DNA of 64,000 nt from Toxonevra muliebris (taxonomy: Eukaryota > Arthropoda > Insecta > Diptera > Pallopteridae). The stretch lies in the NCBI GenBank assembly GCA_963691655.1, contig OY829327.1, positions 80,364,019 to 80,428,018 on the forward strand, written 5' to 3'. The translations under genes were made by a program, and so were the position numbers. Below the pieces are notes generated by a model that was not told where the DNA came from, did no database searches, and saw only the letters and a program-made list of their open reading frames with translations. Shown here piece by piece: positions 34,880-46,924 of this stretch (position 1 is the first letter of the stretch; every line of letters begins with the position of its first letter).

Positions 34880-35262
34880 GATTTTGAGTTTTATAAAATT
34901 TTTATCAACTTTTTTTTTCGGAGCCCCCTTTAGAATATCCCTTGCACTGCAGTGTACTGGAGCGCCATTTGTAGATCAACTGATTTTATTGAAATTTTTT
35001 TTTGTTGGCTCAGGAATCTATTTTTAGCCTCTAATTTAAACCAACAAATGTTCGAAAAGGGGGACCCAGAGCAAAAGTTGAAAAAATCAGGAAAAGTCGA
35101 TTTTTTTCTTTTGCCTTTGAGGTATTTGGTGAAATTTTGTGCACCAAGTTCTTTAAGGGCAAGCAATCCTCTTTAATCTTCTAGTTTAGCATAAAAGATA
35201 TTCCAAAGGGGGCTCCAGACCAAAAGTTAAATAACATTTTATAAAACTCATAATGCGGGGAA
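34880..35262. mobile_element. Inverted-repeat element (~380 bp), ends not resolved
   Basis: GAGTTTTATAAAATTTTT and GGAGCCCCCTTTAGAATATC on the left are mirrored on the right by ATTTTATAAAACTCA and GATATTCCAAAGGGGGCTCC. A related fragment is seen near 44283-44370 (AGAGGCTAAAAATAAGTTCC and following). No target duplication found and no gene inside. Confidence 0.5.
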
Positions 35263-35424
35263 GAAGTTTTTTAAAAAATAAACTACAAATTATCAACGAT
35301 GTGCAATTCAAAAAAAAAAAAATAAAAACCTTGGCATGAACCCCTTTAGTATTGTATATGAGTCCAATTATGCTGCTACTGCTATTGATTTTTTAGTTAA
35401 TCGAAAAATTGTTAGAGAAAAACG

Positions 35425-35505
35425 TATGCCCTCACTGGGCAATCAAACTCAAAACCACTGATATGATAGTCTAACACGCTGCCACAAGACCACAAAAATG
35501 TTGTT
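35425..35505 (-). repeat. Possible tRNA-derived SINE head
   Basis: On the minus strand TGGCAGCGTGTTAG (about 35484-35471) resembles an A box and GAGTTTGATTGCC (35450-35438) a B box, at tRNA-like spacing. No complete cloverleaf was found. Confidence 0.4.
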
Positions 35506-36770
35506 TACTCATAATAACCCAGGTGCTTCATAGTTTCACATGCTTCATAGATTGAATGATCTGAAATTAAAATCAGATCGACTAAAACAACAGTTTTAAC
35601 TGTCTACTTGCTTTGCATAGCTGATGTTGGTTGGTTCTTTGATATATTACGTTCAAATTTCAATATAATGAAGACTTCTTAAAAGCAAACAGGGCACTTT
35701 CTGGATATTAGTTCAATTAAAAAATTTTCCTACTGGGCACATTATTTATATTTTTTATTATACAGATGCAAACGTGCACGAATATTGATATTACATTTTA
35801 TTCATTTAATTATGTTTTAAAGTTAAGTTTATCTAAATGGAACAATTTATACTGACATTCACACTAAGGTCGTTTATGGTCAATATTTTTTTTTTTTTGG
35901 GGGGGGGGGGAGGGGAGGGGGAGGTTATGAAGGTACAGATATTTTGAAGTTTTTGATTTTTATTTTTGAGTTAATTAAATGTATTGTAATTTTCCATTTT
36001 GTATTTGAGCCTTTTTGGTGACATAATAAATGTATGTAAATTGAATAGCTTAGGCAAAAGTAACAAGTTTCTGGAACAAGTTTTTTTTTTTGCACACATT
36101 ATGTGACAAATGCTGTCTGAGTAAATATTAATGCAACTTGTGGCATATAGCACATTAATTCATTTGTACATTTGATCCAGGTGTGCTGGAATATTGCATT
36201 GTTGACCTAATTCTTTGTTTTTCGTTTTGTTTTCAACTGCCATTGACAAATTACTATAACCATTTTAGAGTGTTTCAGTTTGGATTTTATTGTGAATAAG
36301 ATTAATGCTTTTTTGATATTAAGTTCAAGTTTATGTATGTGCTCGCCAGACAACTGTCCTGCGTTGAATTATAATTTATTATTTTTATTCATTTTTGAGT
36401 GACCGATAGTTTTGGACTGATAGATTAAAGATTCTGTAGAGAGTTCCGTTCAATTTCAATTAACAATTTTAGTTAAAAAATTGTATAATAAAATTGGAAT
36501 CAATTTTTGTTCGTTCTAAAAAATAAATAGGCAAGCTCAAAAGACCATCTACGAAGTGGACTATAATTTTGATTCACTTTTATAGTATTGTAACGAACCT
36601 TCCTGGTTCCTTTTCTTTTAGTCAGGGTATACTCAGCGAGTAACCAGGGTGCGTAAATAATAACTCACGATAGTTCGTTTCGATTTTCTTAAATTTTAAA
36701 TACACTTGATTATTTTTATTCTTGGTACCTCGTACAATCTTTGTTTGTTCCTTGTAGCCCCTCAATCGTC
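35506..36770. other. AT-rich noncoding, nothing recognised
   Basis: No gene recognised. A long T run followed by a G run lies at about 35888-35922. The stretch from about 36590 (TGTAACGAACCTTCCTGG) has an LTR-like look, but no second LTR or boundary was found. Confidence 0.45.
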
Positions 36771-36774
36771 CTTC

Positions 36775-36895
36775 TCGGACGTTCGTTTGCCTTCGTTGGC
36801 GCTCGTTTGCCTTCCTTGGCGCTCGTTTGCCTTCGTTTGCCTTCCTTGGCGCTCGTTTGCCTTCGTTTGCCTTCCTTGGCGCTCGGTTTGCGTTC
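36775..36895. repeat. 30-bp tandem repeat (CCTTGGCGCTCGTTTGCCTT-like)
   Basis: Three to four units of a 30-base repeat built from CTTCCTTGGCGCTCG and TTTGCCTTCGTTTGC. The frames read as VCLPWRSFAF repeats, a consequence of the period. Confidence 0.85.
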
Positions 36896-37125
36896 GTATG
36901 TTTCCTTTGTGTGTGTTCGTAATACCATGGTTAGGTCATTGTCGTTTGTTGTATGGTCCGTGGCAACTACGTGTGTTCACTACACCAGGGTACGTGGATT
37001 CGACCCCCTGATGCCGATTAATACCTCAGTGGAAACTTAATCTTGACGTAAGGACTTACGCCTAGATCTAATTAATACCTCACGAATGAATAATGTCTTA
37101 TGAAGAACCTAGCATGCTGATATAA

Positions 37126-37441
37126 GGTTAGGTTAGGTTGGAGTGGCTGTCGAGAGACACACTTAGGCCTGAACGGCCCATTGTGATACCACATAGTTGG
37201 ACCTACAGTTTAACGCCGATTCCGAACGGCGGTGTGGCAATTTTTTATCGGCTTGGTGGTTTTGCCATTACCAACCAATGTGTGTACTTGTACACTATCT
37301 TATAATTCTCATACACTTCATATTGATAGTGAATATAAGAAAGTTATGAAAATTAACCACCAAACGAAGACGGGAATCGAACCCGAACCTCCCATGCTGA
37401 TATAAACTAACGACTCTTTTGTACTAGCCTACCGTGCGGAC
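37126..37441 (-). repeat. tRNA-derived SINE with (CCTAA)-like tail
   Basis: Read on the minus strand: A box TAGGCTAGTAC (37431-37421), then B box GGTTCGATTCC (37383-37373), 48 bases apart, then a body ending in CCTAACCTAACC (seen on plus as GGTTAGGTTAGG at 37126). GAACCTNNCATGCTGATATA occurs at 37105 and 37385 (with one more matching base, 19 of 21). So either the body was inserted with a 13-bp duplication CATGCTGATATAA or two SINE copies are fused. Confidence 0.62.
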
Positions 37442-38589
37442 GCATCGGTTGGTTTATTACATATAATCTAGCGAATAGAGGACAATAGAACCACCAAGTT
37501 ACTACCTTAGACCACGATCTAAGTCTGAGTGTCTTCTTCTGTGCGATGCATGTCCTTTAATATCAATTTCTTCTTATTGTACTGTATTATTTCCGTTCTG
37601 TGAAATATATATATTATAATTAATTAAATATAAATGTTAATATATATTTTAACGGCATATATGTGCTAGTGGTGTAGGGTTGTGCGATTAAAATTACTGA
37701 TAATTTTATGTCGTCACAGTATATATGCCTAATGCAATATGTGTAAATTTACAATATATGTGGTTATATAGTTAGTCGTATTTTCACGCATGTCATGCTA
37801 AATTTAAATGATTTGCTTTAAGTTTAATCTTCATGGTATTTTCTTAAGTGCTAAAAATTAAAAATTTGCTTGACTATCGACAAGCGTTACTCGTGATTCA
37901 TTTTTCAATTGTGTAAATTTATTTTTAGTATCTTCAAAAAATGCTTGAAAAATCCACATTAACTGTTAGTTATTTTCGCTTATTATAGATACACTAAAGA
38001 AAATTATTCGTGAATAGCAAACTCTGCTTTAGTGTCAAAAATTAGTCATAGAGGCACGAGAGATGAAGGTTGCTCATATAAACTCTTCAAGTCTCTCGTG
38101 CTCATACACTTTTAAGAAGGCTTAAGTCACCAGTTTAACGCAGTGCTCCACATCCTGAGTGTGGCATGGAATGTCTACCAAATTTATGTTCAGTGTTAAG
38201 TTTTCCTTACTACATATTAATTGTGAAATGTTACACTAGTTTACAGCCAAATTTACCAATGAACACCACTATCCAATTCCTATGTAAAATTGGTCGCTGA
38301 GCCCGAAAATCAACTCTATTTTTAATTCTATAGTGTGGTTTTGCCAGTTGAATTTTTTTGGCGGAGCAAAAAAGCTTTGTTCACATAATTACAAATAACT
38401 TGGAAACTAGGAACTTGATTTCAACAAACTGTATACAAAATTAAAGATACCAAAATTTCTCATCTTACGTTTATACATTTTGATTCGATTGAATAAATAG
38501 TTTTGGCACAATTAAGTAAATTGGGAGGCAGGTATTATTTCAAAATATTCATAAGCTCCAAAATTTATTTTGGAAACTAAACATTTTAG
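37442..38589. other. Noncoding, nothing recognised
   Basis: No gene recognised. A short inverted pair GCACGAGAGA / TCTCTCGTGC lies at about 38053-38101. Confidence 0.45.
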
Positions 38590-39134
38590 TAACATTTGGT
38601 AACAGCTTTAGCACACTTATTCCAACTCGTCAAGAGTGGAGTGCGGGCAATGTGATACGCCATGATGCCATAGAAGTGTATACTGATGGCTCAAAACTGG
38701 ATGGCAAGGTTGGGGGTGGAGTTCACTCTGAGCGTCTGAATATTTCAACGCACTTTCGATTCCCTAATCACTGCAGCGTCTTCCAAGCAGAGCTGCTGGC
38801 GATCACTGAAGCCGCAAACCTGATAAGGTGTAACGAGATATCCTGTAAGGATATTTACATTCTCACTGACAGTCAAGCGGCGATAAAATCTCTCCAATAT
38901 TGTGCTAATAACTCAATAGTTGCCCTACAATGCAGATCGTCTCTGAATGAGACGGCCGCAACATTCAATCTGTACCTCACTTGGGTGCCTGGGCACAGCA
39001 ACATTGAGGGAAATTGTAAAGCTGATGATCTTGCCAGACTTGGTACAACCCTCAGCAATTCATGCATCACTGGCAACGCGGGCATACCCTTTGCCACATG
39101 CAAGCTTCTTATCAAAAACCACCACTCCACTTAA
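38590..39134 (+). pseudogene. LINE RNase H domain fragment
   Basis: A plus-strand frame opens before 38652 (IPTRQEWSAGNVIRHDAIEV) and encodes a nearly complete RNase HI domain. YTDGSKLDGKVGGGV has the first catalytic aspartate, FQAELLAITEA the glutamate, LTDSQAAIKSL the second aspartate, and WVPGHSNIEGNCKADDLARL the histidine loop and last aspartate. It stops shortly after (KNHHST), without the usual C-terminal knuckle. Upstream reverse transcriptase is missing. In LINEs this domain helps remove RNA during target-primed reverse transcription. All four acidic residues are present, but as an orphan domain it is a fragment. There is no ATG at the frame start. Confidence 0.82.
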
Positions 39135-39952
39135 AGGTAGATTTAAGACTTAGTTAGATATTTAATAATTGTTTTTGGTAAATTTAAGATTTAGAAATTT
39201 AATAACTCATTATGTAGATTTAAGATTTTTATAATATCATGTTAAAAATTTTAGAATCTCAAACCCCACTTTTTTCAGTATTAAAGTAGAATGACTTGAT
39301 TGGTAGCACGTTGAACTATCACGTACAAAAATATAGCTAATCTTGTGGAGATTTAGACGGATTTAGTTTTAGATGGATTGATGAATGACCGCAAAACTGG
39401 AGATTGTATTCTGTTGTACTTTGTTTTGCTGGAAATCTTAGGTTTTTATAAATTAATGATTAGATACTGGAAACATAGCTATTTTATGTTTTATTCTTAA
39501 TTATACCAAATATCTTCTTTTTTTTCACTTAAAAAAAATAAATATATGTACTCCACTTATCTCGTTTAAATCCACAGAGCAAAAGAAAGAGTGATTGAAG
39601 CGGAAATCCGGGTATACTTTTCGATAGATGATTTTGCCTTTCAACACGTGTCGAAAGCATCGATCAATATCAATAGCATTTCAACACATTTTAACAATTT
39701 TTCCACTCTTTGGCAAACATTTTGCCATCATCCATTTACAATTAAACCATTTTGTGTTCAGGGACACGACCGTTTGTATTTTTTTTTATGGAAGTTGATT
39801 TGGTGTTAGATCCCACTCCCCAAAAATGGTCTTTTATTTAATCTCAACTTAATTTTTCAAATGAATTTATATTTTCCCCTTACTTGGAGTGAATTTTTTA
39901 TAGATATTTAGTATAACAATCTAAGTACAGAAAAAATAGTCTTTTTTTCACG
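39135..39952. other. Noncoding, nothing recognised
   Basis: No gene recognised. Confidence 0.45.
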
Positions 39953-40875
39953 TGTACACGCAAAGAAAAAAAACGTTTATAGCCCGTTTGTGGAGAATAT
40001 ATTACTTTTACGCTGAACAAAAACGTTTCTGAAGAACGTTGCCGTGTTTACAGTAACCAACACCGTTTTCTGCAAAAGATTAACAATTTCATGATGAACG
40101 AAAATTCGTTCACGATAAAATTAAGGCAATTTTCTTTTCTGGCAAATGAAAAAATCGATTCTGCTAAACGAAAGTCCACAACTTTCTTCTCTTTTTATTT
40201 TCGTTTTTCTCTCATCTCGCTCTCGTCGCAGAAAGAAGCAGCAGCGACGCTTACAATCAAACTCCACACAACAACAAATCAACACAACATAACGGGAAGT
40301 ATCAGTTGTCAACGCATTATTGAAGAATTTTAATTGTGCATTGAAATTATTTCATCACATTTCTTTTTGTCTATAAAAAAGTGCGTGATGTTTATAAAAA
40401 ACAAATAAAAGTGTGTGTTTTTAAGTAATAAATAATACAAAAATTGTAATAATATAATTTTATGTAAATTTCATACATTTTTGTAGTTTTTAATCAGACA
40501 ATTTTGTTTAAACACAAACCACAATAAAATGCCAATGTACATATGAAAATTGTTTTTGTTTTCTTTTTTATATTTTTCAGGGAAATATTGCATTTTATTG
40601 CAAAAGTTTTTAGTTTAGTTATCGTAAATGAATTGGACCGTTTATGATGAATAAATGTTCGTTCATAGTAACCCAATAGAAACGTTTGTGGAAAACGTTT
40701 TTCGGTTATTGTGAAAGAAATGAACCATTTATGATGAATAAATCTTCATTCATGGCAACCGAATGCAGTCGTTTATGATAAATAAATGTTTGTTCATCAT
40801 GAAAACATTCCATGAACGAAGTTCGTTCAGTGAAAATTTCGTTTCTGAGAAACGAATTTTTTCTTTGCGTGTACA
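39953..40875. mobile_element. Inverted-repeat element, TGTACACGCAAAGAAAAAA ends
   Basis: TGTACACGCAAAGAAAAAA at 39953 faces its exact reverse complement ending at 40875. Because the outer bases GTGTAC are palindromic, the true boundary (39953/40875 or 39956/40872) and duplication cannot be fixed. The right part has subterminal repeats of the CCGTTTATGATGAATAAATG type about every 45-85 bases (near 40638, 40724 and 40768), each followed by GTTCAT. No coding frame. Confidence 0.65.
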
Positions 40876-43800
40876 TAGATGCAATTTTAGTGTATTACCT
40901 ATAGTCAATATTATTTAGTATTATTGATAAAATTCTCAGTGATTTCTTTATTTACATATAATATTTTATGAGCAATTTCAAACTACACTCATTAACACTC
41001 TTGCCGCCACCATCATCATCATTATCACCATCAATACAATTCTCATTATCAATAGTGATTGTAATGATGGTGATAATAATTATGATTATGTCCAAATTTT
41101 TATGATAGTAGCCAGTGGAGTTAAAAACATTAAACAACCAAATAAATATCGAATAACAAAAAAAAACACAAAAATAAAAAAAAAAAAAAAAAAACAAAAA
41201 AATATTAGAAAAATTTTACTGCATATTTTTGTAAAGAAAACTGCAACGCAAGGGCTCATAAAAGTTCGTTTAAAAATTTTGCTTGTATACATGTATGTAT
41301 GTGTGAATTTTATTGCACTCAATGCATGTAATCATTTAACTACAAAAATTTCAAAGAGTTTGTTGCTTAAGTCTTTTGTTATGTATTTATTACTTTGGCA
41401 CTAACAGTGCAAAATTCAAAAAAAGAAGAAAATCCTAAGAAAATTGTCATTATTAGAAAACTGCAGTTTGTTGCTTAAGTCTTTTGTTTTCAATGAGCAC
41501 GTCATATAACTGTAGCAATAAACATTTTAACTGTTAATAATTTTTGTTTAGGTTTCCACATAATTTTTTTCTTTCTTTCTTTCTTTCTTTAAATCTTTTA
41601 TAGATTTCGCATACAATGCGAAATAAAAACAAAACAATAATAACAAATGGAAAGAGAAACAAAAAAAAACTAGAAACCCATCATCCATTCCGGCCATATT
41701 AAAATGAGATATCATATTACCGCAGCTATGGCTAGCGAGAATACTCTAATACCCTGCAGCCAGCAACAATTGCACATTGCTGCACATTTCACTTTACCAT
41801 GCACTTTTTGTTGTATTTTTGAGCTCATTTTAGTAGATATTCATATGAAAATGTATATGAAAAAAAAAATCCTTTAGGCCTCAAAAAAAAATAAAAAAAA
41901 TCGCTATTATTGTATTTCATTTATTTCCTATTCATTAAGCAAATTGTTAGGCTAAAAGACTCAACAACAGCAACCACAAAATGAAAATTTCTAATAAAAA
42001 GCAAAGAAAATATATTGGTATAGAGATAAAAATAGATTAGGCGCGTGTGCGGTAAAATACAAAACAAAAATAAAATAAAATACGTATTAAAACCTTGGCA
42101 CTTTTGGTCATTTTCAAACTCTAAATAGCGTCTATTACAATAGAGTGGCAACGCCTTATTGCTTGCTTACTCACTTGCTTGCTCTATGTATTAATATCGA
42201 CATACCACCATACTTTACACACACCGATAGATACCACTCCTTGCTCCACTCTCTTTCATCCCGTCGCTCGTCGTTCGATTAATAAATGTGCGATATCATT
42301 GCAATGAAATCGCACATTGAAAATGTAGAAATTTGTGAAGTTCACAGCCACGAGGGGTCTTTAAATTTGACGGCATATTCAACTCCTCGTGCATTTGTAG
42401 GCATGTGGAGCAGTATCTATGAGCAGAAATAGCAGTTAGCAGCAGAGAGGAACAGTCAGCAGCAGCAGAAACTAACAATCAGCAGCAGCGTTTAACAGTC
42501 AATGGCAGCAGATAGCAACAACAGGCAGGAATATAATAAGAATAATAACAAAAGCGTGCTAACGCAAGCAGACGCGCATGCGCTCATCATGGTTTAGTTC
42601 GCCGACTTGTGGTTGCCTAGTAGCGCTTATGGCTGAGCATGTATGTGTGTGTAACAAATTTTCATATAGACCAAGCAACACATACCCATACTGCTCGTCA
42701 TGTGTTTTATTTTAGCTCTAAAGCCTTTTGAAGCCAATATGAATGAAATAGTTTGTATTGTGGCATGAAATCTGTAGACACTGTATGTATGTATGTGTGT
42801 ATGTATGTGTACTGCATACTACGCCCACCCATATCGCCCAGTAGGCAATCAGATTTCAATTGTTTTGAATTTTTTTTTTTAGGTATATTACTTAAAAACC
42901 AAAAAAAATTAAATTTTTGTTTTGTTTTTCTAATTTTTTGTTGGAATTTTTTTGGTTAAGAAATTATTATGCGAATTGTTTTGTTTATGTTATTGTTTTG
43001 ATCACGTTTAATGAAGCGCAAAAATTATGATGAGAAAATTGAGTTGAACACTTTTAATCTTGTAGAGTTATATTGACTAAGTAATGCAAGTGTCTAACAA
43101 AATCAAATTTCTCTTCCAAATCACAAGATCCTGGAGGTAGCTTTAAAGTAAGAGTGTGAAAAATAAAATTAGATAGCAAAAATATAGAATAGAAGTATTA
43201 TAATATAAATGAAGTAATCTTCCATCATAAGATTGGGTTGCGTATCTTCAAAGCCGACATGCCTTTAAGACTTTGGCAACTTAAGTTAAAAGTTTGCATA
43301 GGGATTTTATATCCGGTTTTGGAAAGTCCATGCCCATATAAACTACACCAACGAAAATGGAACAAGACTTACCTTTTTGAAAGATGGAATTATGAATATT
43401 AAAAAAATGTTATACAAAGCTATAAAATTAAGCTACATAAAAGGACTGAATAAAATACAAAAAAAGTAATGCCGAATGAATACCAAAGTCTTAAAACTCT
43501 TCTTGTAAAAAGCATTTAGGAATTTTTCATCTTATATTACGATCATCAATCATAAGAGAAGGAATAAAAGAAGATCCTTTAGTTTAGAAGAGTCTCCAAA
43601 ATTTCCGCTAGAGACCCACTTTGCAGATTGCTTAGAAAATATTTGCCATTATTTTCAGAAACAAGGAAAATAAGTATATCCGACATCTATTCTAAGCTAG
43701 ACTTGACTGTAGACTGGGTTTCCAATTGGGGTTTTTTCGCACAAAGTTTCCGAGAATTTTTTATTTCCTCTGGGCTTGAGTGTGATTTTAAATAATTTTT

Positions 43801-45517
43801 TTTTATTTTCAGCGTTTATAAATTAAGTTTTTTATATTATAATATTATTATAGTATCATTTTTTTTCTTTCACAAACTAGAATTAGAGTTTTCCACATGC
43901 TGTTATGTGTTCTAATAAAGGTAATTGTGAAGCATAGTATAGACAATACAACATGTGTGCGCATAATGCTTGAATTGCTATAGATAGTTTGAATAAACGA
44001 ACTCTGAACTCAGAAATCATAAAGTCAAATCATTTCACTCTAAATATATTCCAAATTATTCACCTCACATACTTTTTCAGCCTTTAGGCTTTAATATATA
44101 TCAACTTGGTGCATGATCACTAGTCTGCTTAAAAGAGGAAATGAATCACAGACCTTTGATAAAGAGAAGTCTATAGATCTTTTACTGAAGACTCACTTTG
44201 AAGATTGCTTGAAAATATATCAGGTCTATTACTTTGTGCAACTTTTCATTTTTCTTATTTACTCCGAAACTCTCTTTGGAATATTTTTGGGTTAAAAATA
44301 GAGGCTAAAAATAAGTTCCTTTGCCAAGAAAAAAACTCTGGCGCACAAAATTTCAATGAAATTGGCGCTCAAATACAAGAAAAACTAAAAATTTTCCTTA
44401 ATTTTTCTAGCTTTTGAAATTTTGTGTGCTTGGATTTTTAAGCCGAACACATGTAGTAAGAATATGCACTCGTTATCAAGGCCGTATTTAGGGGGGAGGT
44501 TTTGGGTGTTCTGAAATGTGGAAACTTTCTTCTATTTTTTGATATTAATTGCCAGTGGATGGAAAAAAAGTCAAAATAAAATCTATTGAAGAGTTTTTAA
44601 ATATTTTTTACTTCCATCGGTTTCTTTCTAATAAGTCAAATATAAAAAATAAACTTGAAATCTTAGTTACACTATGCGACCAGATCCGATTTGTTTTCTT
44701 TGACATGAGCTTTAACTTTGGATACAAAAAGAGAATGTGATGCTGAGCAATCCTGCATTTATAGTTTTTCTAGGTCAGTAACTGTTTTTGATTTAAAGTT
44801 TCGGGTTTAGGGCTCATTTGGAAGGACATGATTCAGCCTATAATTTCTGGATTTCGACGTAATGTAGCAAACCAGTGTTCAGCTCTCCAATTTTTAAAAA
44901 TGGCCAAAAATTCTATTTTAGGGTTTTCAATCCCATTTTTTTCTAAAACGTGGCGTGATGGGAAATTTTTGACCTCAGATTCGTGTTCAGTATAAAAAAA
45001 TTCATTCGCAAACACTAGGAACCATTTTATTCGCAAATCCCATGTAGGACAATAGTAGTGGATCAGCTCCAAAGTTTTAGAAAACAATCTTAAAATGTAA
45101 TTAATTCTTTTACCCATTATTGCTCAGAGCACCCCGACTCGGAAGACCTCTTTCAATGCAGTGACTGCACGAATTTTGGGAATATAACCTCATTCGGATT
45201 CCTTATCATGGCCCGAATTCCCACTGATAATCATTTGAAAACAATGAGCCTCTGACTATTTTTATTATTTTTGGTAATATTTTTGAGGTCGGGTGCATCA
45301 TCAGTAATAGCAAGTCAATGAGTTATCGAAATTATGCCTTTCACGGTAAAAAATGCATTGGAATCCATATTGAATAATATTTATTTGAAAAAATTTAAAT
45401 TGATTGTTGATTGTTGATTTGAACCGCGAAATCAGTACATTAGACGTTGGAAAGTAGTGAAAATCAGTACAGTTCTAATGCTTTATTACCTAGTAATTTC
45501 AATGTAATATAGTAATA
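40876..45517. other. AT-rich noncoding stretch with microsatellites and small hairpin
   Basis: No gene recognised. It contains ATC/ATT repeats near 41010-41090, an A-rich run at 41155-41200, (CTTT)n at about 41570-41590 and AGCAGC-type repeats at 42420-42520. A 10-bp-stem hairpin AATGTGCGAT / ATCGCACATT lies at about 42285-42319. The open frame 44833-45117 (minus) has no recognisable domain. Confidence 0.45.
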
Positions 45518-46729
45518 AGGAGTGAGATCGAAAAAATCTTAACAAATATAAAATTCAATAATTTTTAAACGGTTGATCTTAGAGTTTTGATTTTTTTTTA
45601 TTTAATTGATAATATTTTACAAATTACAGAAAAATATAACTTTTATAGTTCTAACCACTATTTATGAACACGTGGACCTTTTTTGGTAAGCCTTCCATTA
45701 CAGATTTGATAGTTGTTTCAGGCACCATCTCCTTTTAAAATCTTCAATATTTTGGGACACCTTTTTTGTGCTCTTTAAGTTTCTTTTCACAAGAGCCCAA
45801 TATCTCTCCACTGGTCTTAGCTTCGGACAATTTGGAGGATTGGCGTCTCTTGGTACAAAAACTATGTTATTACTTTGGTACCACTCCAGAGCTTTCTTGT
45901 CGTAGTGACATGATGCCAAATCGGGCCAAAAATATGTGGATACATTGTGCTCTCTTATGAAAGGAAGAAGTCTTTTTTTCAAACATTCTTTGATGTATAT
46001 TTCGGTATTTATAGAGCCCACTGTAACAAATGACTTGCTTCTTTTGCCACAACTGCATATAGCTTGCCATACCAAGAATTTTTTTTAGGAAATTTTGTCT
46101 GGATTCTAAATTGTTTCCTCGAGCATCAGCAACATAAAAATTTTGACCCGGAAGCTGCATAAAATCTGCCAGTACATACGTTTCGTCGTCCATTATACAA
46201 CATGAATATTTTTGTATGAAATTCGATTTTAATTTCCGAGCCCTACTTTTGGCGTCTAAATTTTTTGCAGCATTCCTGTCTGGAAATTTTTGGACTTTGT
46301 ATGTTTTCAAACCTGCATTGGCTTCAACTTTTCGCACCAAATAGTCAGAGCACTAGTCTAACCGGCAGCTTTTCTACCAGATGTGTTTGGAGATCTTTTC
46401 AATATTCTTTCTTGGCTTTCCCAATATTATGTGGTCCTTGTTTTCTTTCCGAACCAGGTTTCCTGTCGCTGGTCAAATTCTCCTGAAACTGGAGACAGTT
46501 TGACGGCAGACCTTCAATTCTTTGGCCAATTTTTTGTAGAACCAATTTGGATTTTTTTTTTAATTTTTAATAATTTTAAGACGTACTTCTTTTTCACTCA
46601 TTTTGATCAAAGTCACAATAAATCAACATGTTTGTCATTAAAAGTAACAACTAACATACTTTTCCAAATTTTACACCCAAAAAAAATTATTAGGTAAAAC
46701 GTGTGTTAAGATTTTTTCAATCTCATCCT
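45518..46729 (-). mobile_element. DD37E mariner, copy 2, TA-flanked
   Basis: Ends AGGAGTGAGATCGAAAAAAT (45518) and, on the minus strand from 46729, AGGATGAGATTGAAAAAATC. TA lies outside both (45516-45517 and 46730-46731). 1212 bp, same family as 31259..32534 but in opposite orientation. Confidence 0.87.
45651..46601 (-). pseudogene. DD37E mariner transposase, copy 2, broken
   Basis: The family ATG (MSEKEVRLKIIKN) is at 46601-46599 and runs into a stop after 13 codons, where an A-rich run replaces the expected sequence. The rest is present in at least two frames. CCIMDDETYVLADF is in one; after a lost segment following ADARGN, AICSCGKRSKSFVTVG, YFWPDLASCHY and CPKLRPVERYW lie in another. The last frame stops at SNL, before the family C-terminus. 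The catalytic residues themselves are intact. Copy 2 retains the stretch deleted ahead of the helix-turn-helix in copy 1. Confidence 0.82.
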
Positions 46730-46924
46730 TATAAATGACCTTAAACTTTTTCTCCGATTTTGTGTGTTCATTTTATATTTTTTTTCTTCGTCAGTAAACA
46801 ATGTTGATTACGTATCAGTTTTCATATTTAGAGGATTGTGAGAGCTGAAGACAGTAATCGAATTCAATTAATAACAAATTCCTTTCACTCATTTAAAAAC
46901 TTACGTTAACTCCTCTTTTCTTCA

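Noticed and set aside
36590..37100. Solo LTR starting TGTAACGAACC
   Set aside because: No matching end, duplication, second LTR or primer binding site could be found.
37126..37140. Telomeric TTAGG tract
   Set aside because: Only about two and a half units at the end of a SINE; flies do not use TTAGG telomeres.
39291..39340. Another tRNA-like SINE head (TGGTAGCACGTTGA)
   Set aside because: No B box follows at the right distance.
44833..45117. 94-codon minus-strand frame
   Set aside because: No motif recognised, no supporting context; probably chance or an old unrecognised repeat.
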